Source of the DNA: Nocardioides halotolerans DSM 19273
Lineage (GTDB): Bacteria > Actinomycetota > Actinomycetes > Propionibacteriales > Nocardioidaceae
NCBI RefSeq assembly: GCF_000422805.1
Contig: NZ_KE383926.1
Span: forward strand, 75,399-139,398
Reading direction: 5' to 3'
DNA length: 64,000 nucleotides
Shown here piece after piece: positions 8,853-17,178 of this stretch. Every line of letters begins with the position of its first letter. Positions within the stretch are counted from its first letter, which is position 1. Position numbers and translations under genes: made by a program. A model generated the notes under the pieces. That model saw only the letters and a program-made list of their open reading frames with translations. It did no database searches and was not told the DNA's origin.

Positions 8853-9662
8853 ATGACCGCCAAGACGGCCGAGGACCAGGACAAGGCAGCAGTGATGACG
8901 CAGGAAGATGGTGTCGTGCAGCCCTCCAGGACCTCGGCCGTCGAGGCGCTCAGCGTCTCGGTCCAGTTCGGGGGCGTGCGCGCGCTCGACGACGTGAGCC
9001 TCCGCGTCGCCGAGGGCGAGATCCACGGGCTGATCGGGCCCAACGGCGCGGGCAAGTCGACCTTGGTCAACGTGGTGGCCGGGGAGCAGCGACCCACCTC
9101 CGGGCGGGTTCTGCTGGCTGGCGAGGACGTGACCGGGTCGCGGCCACAGCACATTGCGCGACGTGGACTGGCGCGGACCTTCCAGCACCCCCAACTGGCC
9201 GGTCGGCTGACCGTGGGCGAGAACCTCGACATGTCACGGCGGTTCGCTCGCTCGCGGGCCAGCACCGGAGCCACGCCCCACGAGCAGTGGGCTGCGGGGG
9301 TGCTGGCCGAGATGGAGCTGGAGACCTGGCTGGACGTGCTCTGCAGCCAAGCGCCTTACCCCGTGCTCAAGGTGGCCGACACCGTCCGTGCCCTGCTCAC
9401 CCGTCCGAAGGTCCTGCTCTCAGATGAGCCGGCAGCAGGCCTGCCGGCCGACGACCGGGCGAAGCTGGTCGACGTGCTCCGTTCGGCACAGTCCGAGCTG
9501 GACACGACCATCGTGCTCATCGAGCACGACGTGCCGCTGGTCTTCAGCGTCTGCAGCAGGATCACCGTCCTCGACTCCGGCAAAGTGGTCACGAGCGGGG
9601 CGTCCGGCGAGGTGCAGAAGCATCCTGAGGTCATCAAGGCCTACCTGGGGGTGGAGACGTGA
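8853..9662 (+). CDS. livG: LIV-type ABC ATPase with degenerate signature motif
   Basis: 269-residue ATPase. Walker A is GPNGAGKS (residues 62-69), the Q-loop is RTFQHPQ (109-114), Walker B ends LLSDEP (Asp191, Glu192), and the switch histidine is in IEHD (225). The family signature L(S/A)YGQ that should sit near residue 167 is replaced by APYPV, in an otherwise clean alignment (DTVRALLTRP follows where EIARALATRP is usual). No frameshift is apparent. The ATP site completed by this signature would be weakened while the other stays intact. An N-terminal extension of about 28 residues precedes the domain. It overlaps livF by GTGA. Confidence 0.9.
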   Translation: MTAKTAEDQDKAAVMTQEDGVVQPSRTSAVEALSVSVQFGGVRALDDVSLRVAEGEIHGLIGPNGAGKSTLVNVVAGEQRPTSGRVLLAGEDVTGSRPQHIARRGLARTFQHPQLAGRLTVGENLDMSRRFARSRASTGATPHEQWAAGVLAEMELETWLDVLCSQAPYPVLKVADTVRALLTRPKVLLSDEPAAGLPADDRAKLVDVLRSAQSELDTTIVLIEHDVPLVFSVCSRITVLDSGKVVTSGASGEVQKHPEVIKAYLGVET

Positions 9663-10390
9663 CCGCTGCTCTGGAGATCGACGACCTGGTCGCCGGCTAT
9701 GTCGTCGAGCCCGTTCTGGCCGGGGTGAGCTTCGAGGTGCAGCCGGCCGAGGTCGTCTGCGTGCTCGGGCCGAACGGCGCCGGCAAGACCACACTCTTCA
9801 AGTCCATCTGTGGCCTTCTCGAGACCCGCAGCGGGGCGGTGCGCCTCGCCGGCGACGACGTGACCAGGCTCCGCACCGAGCGGCGGGCGCGCCGCGGGCT
9901 CGTTCTGGCGCCAGAGGGTCGCCGGCTCTTCCCCGGACTGACAGTGGAGGAGAACCTCACCGCTGGTGGGTTCACCGGGCGTGACAGTCACAGCGTCGAG
10001 GCCGTGCTCACTCTCTTCCCTCGGCTCGCCGAGCGGCTGAGCTCCGCGGCCGGGAAGCTCTCCGGCGGCGAGCAGCAGATGCTGGCCGTGGGTCGCGCAC
10101 TGCGCAGCGGGCCGCGCGTACTGCTGATCGACGAGCCATCCCTCGGCCTCGCGCCGATGATGGTAAGGGCGGTCTTCGACGTCTTCCGTGACCTCGCCGC
10201 CGAGGGTCAGGCGATCGTCGTGGCCGAGCAGAACGTGGCTGAGGCGACCCGGGTCGCGGATCGGTGCCTCGTGCTGTCGGAGGGCCGGATCGCCTTCTCG
10301 GCACCCACCCGGACGCCGGAAGAGCGAGCCCACGTCCAAGCGGCCTACGCCGAGCTGCTCGCCATCGGGGACGTCGAGAGGGCCGGATGA
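9659..10390 (+). CDS. livF: LIV-type ABC transporter ATPase
   Basis: 243-residue ATPase with all canonical elements: Walker A GPNGAGKTT, signature KLSGGEQQMLAVGRAL, Walker B VLLIDEPSLGLAP and an AEQNV switch region typical of LivF. It pairs with the LivG-like subunit at 8853. Because LivG lacks a proper signature, this subunit's signature (closing the LivG Walker A site) would supply the one consensus ATPase site of the dimer. Starts with GTG overlapping the livG stop and ends overlapping the LLM gene by ATGA. Confidence 0.93.
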   Translation: MTAALEIDDLVAGYVVEPVLAGVSFEVQPAEVVCVLGPNGAGKTTLFKSICGLLETRSGAVRLAGDDVTRLRTERRARRGLVLAPEGRRLFPGLTVEENLTAGGFTGRDSHSVEAVLTLFPRLAERLSSAAGKLSGGEQQMLAVGRALRSGPRVLLIDEPSLGLAPMMVRAVFDVFRDLAAEGQAIVVAEQNVAEATRVADRCLVLSEGRIAFSAPTRTPEERAHVQAAYAELLAIGDVERAG

Positions 10391-11400
10391 CGTTCGCGCT
10401 CGGTCTTGCCCTTCCCCTGACGTCCGGGGCCCCTACCGTGTCGGCACTGCTCGAGGAGCTGGTAGAGGAGGTGGAGGCCGCCGAGGCCGCCGGCTTCGAC
10501 CTCGCCTTCGTCCCTGAGCACCACCAAGGTCCCCGCGTCGGCTACTGCGCACCGCTGGTGGTCGCGGCCCATCTACTGGCCCGCACCTCGCGGATCCGGG
10601 TGGCCACCGGCGTGCTGGTGCTGCCTGCGCATCATCCGCTGCACGTCGCCGAGACCGCGACGATGCTCGACCACCTCTCGGATGGTCGTTTCGTGCTTGG
10701 GGTCGGAGCCGGCTATCAGCCTGCCGACCTCGCGCCGTTCGGCGTCGATCTCGCAGAGCGTGGCCCGGTGATGGAGGAGTGGCTCGAAGTCCTCCGCCAG
10801 CTCTTCAACGAGCCTGACGTCAACCACCACGGCGGGCGTCTCGATCTCGACGGGGTACGCCTGCGGCCGCCACCCCGGACGCCCGGCGGACCTCCGGTCT
10901 GGCTGGGCAGCTGGTCCGGGGCCGGTGTGCGACGCGCGGCCCGCTGGGCCGGCGGCTGGGTCGCCGATCCCATCCGGACGGTGACCGAGGTAGCAGGCAT
11001 GGCGGATGCGTACCGCGCGGCGGTTGAGGAGCTCGGCACGACGGCCGGCCCTGTGGTGGTGATGCGCGAGGCCTGGGTCGACAACGACGACGACCGTGCC
11101 CACGGCGCGTTCGCGGACCTCGTGACCCCGGTCTTCGGCTACTACCGCAAGCGGGGTGCGTTCACCGAGGACGTCGACAGCTACGAGGAGCTCGCGGCTG
11201 ACCGCTTCGTCGTAGGCTCACCAGAGACGGTCGCGGACACGGTCGTCGACGTCGCCGCGCGGACCGGCGGAGATGCGGTCGTCCTCCACCTGCGGCACCC
11301 GGGCGGGCCGACCCACGAGGTCGCGCTAGAGCGGATCGCCGCGGTCGGCAAGGCGGTGGCCGCGCGGCGGGCGAACGCACGACAGGCGGGCGCGTCGTGA
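10387..11400 (+). CDS. LLM-family (luciferase-like, F420 or FMN) oxidoreductase
   Basis: 337-residue TIM-barrel luciferase-like monooxygenase. It shows the family N-terminus (FALGLALPLTSG), the AGFDLAFVPEHHQG strand, RIRVATGVLVLPAHHPL and SDGRFVLGVGAGYQPADLAPFG. It most likely uses F420 or reduced FMN. Being inside the operon it may oxidise an intermediate, or supply redox chemistry the two acyl-CoA dehydrogenases cannot. ATG overlaps the livF stop; the stop overlaps the thiolase GTG. Confidence 0.88.
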   Translation: MTFALGLALPLTSGAPTVSALLEELVEEVEAAEAAGFDLAFVPEHHQGPRVGYCAPLVVAAHLLARTSRIRVATGVLVLPAHHPLHVAETATMLDHLSDGRFVLGVGAGYQPADLAPFGVDLAERGPVMEEWLEVLRQLFNEPDVNHHGGRLDLDGVRLRPPPRTPGGPPVWLGSWSGAGVRRAARWAGGWVADPIRTVTEVAGMADAYRAAVEELGTTAGPVVVMREAWVDNDDDRAHGAFADLVTPVFGYYRKRGAFTEDVDSYEELAADRFVVGSPETVADTVVDVAARTGGDAVVLHLRHPGGPTHEVALERIAAVGKAVAARRANARQAGAS

Positions 11401-12536
11401 CCGCCGTCCTTCTCGGAGGTTGCCGTACGCCGATCGGCCGCCGCGACGGCGTCCTGGCCGCGCACCACCCGGCCGATCTCTTGGGCGCGGTCCTCGTGGA
11501 GGCTGTGGCGCGAGCCGGCGTCGACCCGGCTGAGCTCGACCAGGTGCTGGCCGGATGCGTGACGCAGGCGGGCGAGCAGGGCTACAACATCGCGCGGACC
11601 GCGAGCCTCGCCGCGGGGCTCCCGGCCGAGCTGCCGGGGAGCACGATCGACGCCCAGTGCGGATCCAGCCAGCAGGCTCTCAACCTCGCGGCCGCGCTCG
11701 TCGAAGCCGGCGCCGCCCGCGCCGTCCTGGTGGGTGGTGTGGAGTCCATGAGTCGCGTGCCGCTGGGCAGCGCTTCGAAGCAGGGTCCGGGCGACCCGCT
11801 CAGCGAGAGCTACCGCGAGCGCTGGGAGGTGGTCCACCAGGGAGAGTCCGCCGAGCGGATCGCCGACCAGTGGTCGATCACGCGCGAGGAGTGCGACGGC
11901 TTCGCGCTGCTTTCGCAGCAGCGTGCTGCCCGCGCGCGGGACGAGGGACGGTTCGACCGCGAGCTGATGGTGCTGCCCGGAGTCGACGGGAGCGCCGTCA
12001 CCGCCGACGAAGGCATCCGCGCGTCGACGGCCGAGGGCCTTGCCGGTCTGCGCGCGGCCTTCCGCGAGGGCGGTCGTCTGACGGCAGGCAGCTCCTCCCA
12101 GATCTCCGACGGCGCGGCCGCGGTGGTCGTGGCTGACGAGGAGTGGGCTCGCGCGCGGGGGTTGCTGCCCCGGGCCCGGGTAGCCGCCCAGGCGCTGGTC
12201 GCCGTCGACCCGGTCATCAAGCTCACCGGCCCCATCCCGGCCACTCAGAGGATCCTTGAGCGCAGCGGCCGTGCCAGGTCCGACCTCGACCTCGTCGAGG
12301 TCAACGAGGCGTTCGCGAGCGTCGTCCTGGCGTGGTCGCGCGAGTTCCCGGGCATGGAGGACCGGCTCAACGTGAACGGCGGCGCCATCGCGCTGGGGCA
12401 CCCGGTCGGCGCCACAGGGGTGCGGCTGGCCGTCACCGTGCTCTCCGAGCTGGAGCGCACGGACCGGACCACTGGGCTGGTCACGATGTGCTGCGGCGGC
12501 GGGCTCGGCACCGCGACGCTGCTCGAGCGCTGCTGA
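11397..12536 (+). CDS. Thiolase (acetyl-CoA acyltransferase)
   Basis: 379-residue thiolase, expected to cleave a 3-ketoacyl-CoA with CoA. The nucleophilic cysteine is in IDAQCGSSQQAL near residue 87, the histidine in NVNGGAIALGHPVGATG, and the second cysteine in TMCCGGGLGTA, so the catalytic set is complete, unlike the catalytically altered SCP2/Ltp thiolases. It is the last gene of the plus-strand operon, ends 7 bp before the convergent synthetase gene, and starts with GTG overlapping the LLM stop. Confidence 0.93.
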   Translation: MTAVLLGGCRTPIGRRDGVLAAHHPADLLGAVLVEAVARAGVDPAELDQVLAGCVTQAGEQGYNIARTASLAAGLPAELPGSTIDAQCGSSQQALNLAAALVEAGAARAVLVGGVESMSRVPLGSASKQGPGDPLSESYRERWEVVHQGESAERIADQWSITREECDGFALLSQQRAARARDEGRFDRELMVLPGVDGSAVTADEGIRASTAEGLAGLRAAFREGGRLTAGSSSQISDGAAAVVVADEEWARARGLLPRARVAAQALVAVDPVIKLTGPIPATQRILERSGRARSDLDLVEVNEAFASVVLAWSREFPGMEDRLNVNGGAIALGHPVGATGVRLAVTVLSELERTDRTTGLVTMCCGGGLGTATLLERC

Positions 12537-12543
12537 CGCAGGC

Positions 12544-14085
12544 TCAGCCGCTCGCGTCGGCGGTGTCGCCGGTGACCGCCTCGGCTCGCAGGCGGTACTT
12601 CTCGACCTTCTGCGTCGGCGTCTTGGGCAGCGCGTCCACGAACCGGACGTAGCGCGGCACCGCGAACGATGGGAGGACCGCGCGGCAGTGGGTCCACAGC
12701 CCCGCGGCGGTCAGGCCTGGACGGGAGACCACGGCGACCATCACGTCGTCCTCGCCCAGCTCGCTCGGGACCGGGTACGCAGCGACCTCGAGGATGTCGT
12801 CGTGCTGCAGCAGGGCCGCCTCGACCTCGAGGGAGCTGATGTTCTCGCCGCGGCGCCGGATCGCATCCTTGTTGCGGTCGACGAAGTAGAGGTAGCCGTC
12901 CTGGTCCAGCCGGCCGAGGTCTCCGGTGTGCAGCCAGAGGTTGCGCCAGCTGGACAGCGTCTGCTCCGGCATGTCGTGGTAGCCGGACATGGTGACGGAG
13001 GGCGCCGTGGGCCGGACAACGATCTCCCCCACCTCACCGGGCGGCAGGGGATGGTCGGCCGGATCATGGATCTCGAGCTGGTAGAGGTCGACCGGCTTGC
13101 CGCAGGTCCCGGGTCGCGGTGCGTCGTACGGCATGTAGGTCATCTGCCCCGCTTCGGTCATCCCGAACCCGTTGATCAGCCGCACGCCGAAGCGGCGCTC
13201 GAAGGCGGCTTCGATCGAGGCGGGGACGGCCACGGCGAACGCGAAACGTACCCGGTGGTCTCGGTCCCGGGCGTCGGGCGCCTGCTTGAACAGCATGCTC
13301 GTCATGGCTGCGATGGCTCCGAAGCCAGTGACGGCGTGGTCGCGGCAGTCGGTCCAGAAGCGCGACACCGAGAACCGCGGCACCACGACGACCTGGCCGC
13401 CCGCCAGCAGGGGCCCCATCGTCCCGGAGAGCTGCGCCATCCCGTGGAAAAGCGGTAGGCACGTGTAGTAGACGTCGTCGCGCGTCAGTCGCATCGCGCG
13501 ACCGTTCGTCCGCGCCATCTGCAGGTAGTAACGGTGCGGGATCACCACGCCCTTGGATCGGCCGGTGGTGCCGGACGTGTAGACGATCGCCGCGGGATCG
13601 CCGCCTGCTCCGTGGCGAGCAGTGGGTTCTCCGGCAAGCTCGGTGAGCATCGGGTGACCAGGTGCATCGGCCGGCCCACCGCGCACGACGACGGTCCGCA
13701 GGTCGGGCAGCTCGGCACGAACCGCATCCACGCGATCGAGGTACTGGTGCTCGGTCACGACGGTCGTGGCGCCCGATTGTCCGAGGACGTAGGACAGTGA
13801 CGCTCCGTGGAAGGCGGTGTTGACGGGGACCATCACGGCGCCGAGGTGCACGGTGCCGAACCACGTGGCTACGAAGTCCGCGTGGTTGTCGAGCAGCAGC
13901 GCGACGCGGTCGCCCGGGGCGACGCCAAGGCTCTCCAGGCCGCCAGCGATCCGGCGGCACTCCGCCCACAGCTCCTCGTAGCTCCACGTCCGCTCCGGAG
14001 TCCGCAGGAAGGTGCGGGCAGGGTCTTCCTCGAGCCAGTGGAGGAGCGGGTCGACCAGTCGTGTTCCCAGTTCGTCGACTGCCAT
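12544..14085 (-). CDS. Acyl-CoA synthetase (AMP-binding), CaiC-like
   Basis: 513-residue ANL-superfamily ligase, full length. The phosphate-binding A3 motif YTSGTTGRSKG is at 169-179, NGFGMTEAGQM and HTGDLGRLDQDGY follow, and KVEKYRLR near the end carries the catalytic lysine. It is a clear paralogue of the truncated synthetase at 2-1027, sharing long stretches such as DAIRRRGENIS. Two synthetases in one cluster suggest that substrate and an intermediate are activated separately. The start is supported by a leaderless promoter, TACAAT then 6 nt then ATG, overlapped by the AGCGAGCGCTC motif. Confidence 0.93.
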   Translation of the reverse strand: MAVDELGTRLVDPLLHWLEEDPARTFLRTPERTWSYEELWAECRRIAGGLESLGVAPGDRVALLLDNHADFVATWFGTVHLGAVMVPVNTAFHGASLSYVLGQSGATTVVTEHQYLDRVDAVRAELPDLRTVVVRGGPADAPGHPMLTELAGEPTARHGAGGDPAAIVYTSGTTGRSKGVVIPHRYYLQMARTNGRAMRLTRDDVYYTCLPLFHGMAQLSGTMGPLLAGGQVVVVPRFSVSRFWTDCRDHAVTGFGAIAAMTSMLFKQAPDARDRDHRVRFAFAVAVPASIEAAFERRFGVRLINGFGMTEAGQMTYMPYDAPRPGTCGKPVDLYQLEIHDPADHPLPPGEVGEIVVRPTAPSVTMSGYHDMPEQTLSSWRNLWLHTGDLGRLDQDGYLYFVDRNKDAIRRRGENISSLEVEAALLQHDDILEVAAYPVPSELGEDDVMVAVVSRPGLTAAGLWTHCRAVLPSFAVPRYVRFVDALPKTPTQKVEKYRLRAEAVTGDTADASG

Positions 14086-14091
14086 GAACTG

Positions 14092-14124
14092 ATTGTAGCG
14101 AGCGCTCTATCCGTGGGCTAGGAT
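14092..14124. promoter_or_regulatory. Divergent promoter with palindromic operator candidate
   Basis: Between synthetase (minus) and monooxygenase (plus). On the minus strand TACAAT (14097-14092) lies 6 nt before the ATG at 14085, a leaderless arrangement. On the plus strand TAGGAT (14119-14124) could be a -10. GTAGCGAGCGCTCTATCC (14095-14112), with the palindromic core GAGCGCTC, overlaps the minus-strand -10 and would block both promoters. A second GAGCGCTCGATC is at 14176-14187. The motif is shared with 7547-7564. Confidence 0.5.
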
Positions 14125-14188
14125 GCGGATCGAGCGAGAGCGGACGCGGTGTCCGCATACGGAATCGGGCGCTGGGAGCGCTCGATCA

Positions 14189-14195
14189 GGGGAGG
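14189..14195 (+). promoter_or_regulatory. SD deciding the monooxygenase start
   Basis: GGGGAGG ends 5 nt before the GTG at 14201 and favours that codon over the in-frame ATG at 14123, which lies inside the candidate -10 box. Confidence 0.6.
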
Positions 14196-14200
14196 TGGCC

Positions 14201-16138
14201 GTGCTGGACGACCTGGAGTCAGGGGACGGCACGGCGATCGATCCGCGACTCGCAGCAGCGGTTGAGCGTGCCAACCTACCGAGCCTGCTCCTGGTGATGT
14301 TCCAGCTCAGCGGTGACCACCGCTGGCTGGAGGACCCCTACCGCCCCACCCGCACGCGCGGGCTCGGTGACCACGACAGCGGGGGGTTCTCCGCCGAGGT
14401 GCAGGCCGAGATCCACGCCGCGGCGGTCAAGATCATCGGTGCCTACCGAGCCGGCCGTCCGGCCGCGGTCCCGGCCCCTCGCGGCGACCTGCTCGTCGAG
14501 ATGATGAGCGTATGCATGGGCGAGCCGGTGACCGCTGAGTTCGAGCCCATGATGGCCCAGGAGCTCGGCTTCGCGCCGCGACCTGACCACCCGGCCGACG
14601 ATTGGGCACGCGAGGCGCGGTCGAGGTTCCACGTGCTGGTCGTCGGGGCCGGTGTGTCCGGTCTCCTCCTGGCCCGCGAGCTGAACCATGACGGCTACTC
14701 CGTCCAGGTGATCGAGCAGCGTGACCACATCGGAGGCACGTGGCTCGACAATCGCTATCCCGGCGCCGGCGTGGACACGCCGAGCTACCTCTACTCCTAC
14801 ACGCTCTTCGACCGGTCGTGGAGCAGCTACTTCGCCAGGCGCGACGAGGTGCTCGGCTACCTCGAGGACGCCGCGAGGGAGTTCGGGGTCGAGGGCGCGA
14901 TCGAGCTCGGCGTACGAGCGACCAGCGCGGTCTGGGATGCCGACGCCCGGCAGTGGACCGTGCACGCGTCCGCGGCCAACGGCGAGCGGACGTACGCCGC
15001 GGACGCCGTCGTGACCGCGGTCGGGCAGCTCAACGTCCCCCAGGTGCCCGACATCCCGGGACTCGACCGCTTCCACGGCGAGGTGTTCCACTCTGCCCGC
15101 TGGCCGGAGGGGTACGACGTGGCCGGGCAGGACGTGGCGGTGGTGGGCTCCGGGGCGAGCGCCATGCAGATCGTGCCGGCAGTCGCCCCGCACGCGCGAC
15201 GCCTCACGGTCTTCCAGCGCTCTCCCCAGTGGGTCGCCCCGAGCGACAACTACTTCGAGCCCATCGACGAGCGGGTGCACTGGTTGATGGAGAACGTCCC
15301 CTACTACCGCAGGTGGTACCGCTTCCGCCTCGCGTGGACGTTCAACGACAAGACTCATCCGGCACTGCAGGTCGACCCCGACTGGCCTCACCTCGACCGG
15401 TCCATCAACGCCATCAACGACGGTCACCGCAAGTTCTTCACCAAGTACCTGCGGACCAAGCTGGGCGATCGGGAGGACCTGGTGGCCAAGGCGCTGCCGA
15501 CGTACCCGCCCTTCGGCAAGCGGATGCTCCTCGACAACGGCTGGTTCGACGCGCTCCGCCGCGACAACGTCGAGCTGGTGACCGATCCCATCACCGAGGT
15601 CACGGAGCGCGGCGTGGTGGCCGGCGGCGACGAGTACCCCGCCGACACCATCGCGCTGGCCACCGGTTTCGAGGCGCGCCGGATGCTGCACGACCTCGAG
15701 GTCACCGGCCGGGACGGCCTGGACATCCGCAAGGTGTGGGGCGAGGAGGACGCTCACGCCTACCTCGGCATCTCGACGCCCGGGTTCCCGAACCTCTTCT
15801 TCACCTACGGCCCCAACACGAACCTCGGCCACGGCGGCAGCTACATCATGATCCTGGAGTGCCAGGTCACCTACCTGCGTGACCTGCTGGCCCAGATGGT
15901 CGACCGCGGGATCGCGACCGTCGAGTGCCGTGAGGACGTCAACGACGCCTACAACGAGCGTGTCGACGCGGCCCACCGCCGGATGATCTGGAGCCACCAG
16001 GGAATGGACACGTGGTATCGCAACAGCCGCGGTCGCGTGGTGACGAACTCTCCCTGGCGCCTCGTCGACTACTGGCACATGACCAACCACGCAGACCTCG
16101 ACGACTTCGTCTGCGAGCCGGCGTCCGACGAAGGCTAG
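14201..16138 (+). CDS. Baeyer-Villiger-type flavin monooxygenase
   Basis: 645-residue FAD/NADPH monooxygenase. After an N-terminal extension of about 140 residues comes the FAD Rossmann motif VVGAGVSGLLLARELN, then GGTWLDNRYPGAGVDTPSYLY, the Baeyer-Villiger fingerprint FHGEVFHSARWP (FxGxxxHxxxWP), and the NADPH Rossmann motif VVGSGASAMQIVPAVA. Such enzymes turn ketones into esters or lactones; long N-terminal extensions occur in the type seen with acetone- and cyclododecanone-like monooxygenases. Followed within 2 bp by an alcohol dehydrogenase, a common partner that makes the ketone. GTG start chosen on SD. Confidence 0.9.
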   Translation: MLDDLESGDGTAIDPRLAAAVERANLPSLLLVMFQLSGDHRWLEDPYRPTRTRGLGDHDSGGFSAEVQAEIHAAAVKIIGAYRAGRPAAVPAPRGDLLVEMMSVCMGEPVTAEFEPMMAQELGFAPRPDHPADDWAREARSRFHVLVVGAGVSGLLLARELNHDGYSVQVIEQRDHIGGTWLDNRYPGAGVDTPSYLYSYTLFDRSWSSYFARRDEVLGYLEDAAREFGVEGAIELGVRATSAVWDADARQWTVHASAANGERTYAADAVVTAVGQLNVPQVPDIPGLDRFHGEVFHSARWPEGYDVAGQDVAVVGSGASAMQIVPAVAPHARRLTVFQRSPQWVAPSDNYFEPIDERVHWLMENVPYYRRWYRFRLAWTFNDKTHPALQVDPDWPHLDRSINAINDGHRKFFTKYLRTKLGDREDLVAKALPTYPPFGKRMLLDNGWFDALRRDNVELVTDPITEVTERGVVAGGDEYPADTIALATGFEARRMLHDLEVTGRDGLDIRKVWGEEDAHAYLGISTPGFPNLFFTYGPNTNLGHGGSYIMILECQVTYLRDLLAQMVDRGIATVECREDVNDAYNERVDAAHRRMIWSHQGMDTWYRNSRGRVVTNSPWRLVDYWHMTNHADLDDFVCEPASDEG

Positions 16139-16140
16139 GC

Positions 16141-17178
16141 GTGCGTGCCGTAGTGGCTCGGGAACCCGGGCCGGCCGAGAACCTCGAACTCGCGGAGCTA
16201 CCCGATCCGGAACCGGGATCGGGCGAGGTGCGGGTGGCCGTGGAGGCGTGCGGCGTCTGCTTCCACGACGTGCTCAACCGTCGTGGGGCCTTCCCCCGCA
16301 CGCGGTTCCCCGCGGTGCTGGGCCACGAGGTCGCCGGTGTCGTGGATGCCGTCGGCGCCGGTGTCGACGACGGCCTCGTCGGCCGTCGGGTGGCGCTGCT
16401 GCAGAACCAGCCCTGCGGCGCGTGCGAGGTGTGCCGACGCGGGGACGAGGTGCTGTGTCGCGCCGGTGGAGGGTACGTCGGCGAGGAGTCGCCGGGCGGC
16501 TACGCGTCCGCGGTCATCGTCAGGGCGACGGCTCTCGTGCCGGTGCCGGAGGGTGTCGAGCCTACCGCGGCCGCGATCACGGCGTGCGCCCTCGGCACCT
16601 CCTGGCAGGCGCTGTCCCAGGTGGCGAGGGTCCGGCCCGGCGAGCACGCGCTGGTCACCGGAGCGGGTGGTGGCGTCGGCCTGCACGCGGTGCGCCTCGC
16701 CGCGCACCTGGGTGCCGAGGTGGTGGCGGTGACGACGTCGTCCCAGAAGGCCGACGCGATCCGGGCCAACGGTGCCAGCCACGTGGTGGTCGCGTCCGAC
16801 GGTCGGTTCGCCGCAGCGGTCAAGGAGCTGACGGGAGGTGGGGCCGACGTGGTCCTCGACCCGGTCGGTGAGGTCGTCCTCGTGGAGGCGCTGCATGCAC
16901 TGCGACCCGGTGGGCGTCACGTGCTGCTCGGCAACGTCACGGGCGACATGCTGAAGATCCCGGCGGGGCTGGTCATGCTCAAGGGACTCGCACTGCTCTC
17001 GTCGGTCGGTGTCACCGCAGCAGGTCTCGCCGAGCTGCTCGGCCTGGTCGCCGACAGGATCATCACCCCCACCGTCGCGGAGGTCGTGCCGCTCGCAGAG
17101 GCGGAACGCTGTCATCGCCTGCTCGAGCAGCGTCGCGTGACCGGTCGGCTCGTCCTCGCGCCGGAGCGTGCCTCGTGA
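16141..17178 (+). CDS. Zinc-dependent medium-chain alcohol dehydrogenase
   Basis: 345-residue MDR-family oxidoreductase. Catalytic zinc ligands are in ACGVCFHD (Cys37) and LGHEVAGVV. The structural zinc lobe is QPCGACEVCRRGDEVLC. The nucleotide fold shows TGAGGGVGLHAVRLAAHLGA. Likely NAD(P)-dependent oxidation of an alcohol to the ketone or aldehyde handled by neighbouring enzymes. GTG at 16141 is 2 bp after the monooxygenase stop; the gene overlaps the next by GTGA. Confidence 0.9.
   Translation: MRAVVAREPGPAENLELAELPDPEPGSGEVRVAVEACGVCFHDVLNRRGAFPRTRFPAVLGHEVAGVVDAVGAGVDDGLVGRRVALLQNQPCGACEVCRRGDEVLCRAGGGYVGEESPGGYASAVIVRATALVPVPEGVEPTAAAITACALGTSWQALSQVARVRPGEHALVTGAGGGVGLHAVRLAAHLGAEVVAVTTSSQKADAIRANGASHVVVASDGRFAAAVKELTGGGADVVLDPVGEVVLVEALHALRPGGRHVLLGNVTGDMLKIPAGLVMLKGLALLSSVGVTAAGLAELLGLVADRIITPTVAEVVPLAEAERCHRLLEQRRVTGRLVLAPERAS

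Noticed and set aside
12537..12543. Terminator between convergent thiolase and synthetase genes
   Set aside because: Only 7 bp separate the genes and no hairpin of note was seen around them.
14123..14200. N-terminal extension of the monooxygenase from ATG 14123
   Set aside because: The ATG falls in the likely -10 box and the GTG at 14201 has a strong SD at ideal distance.
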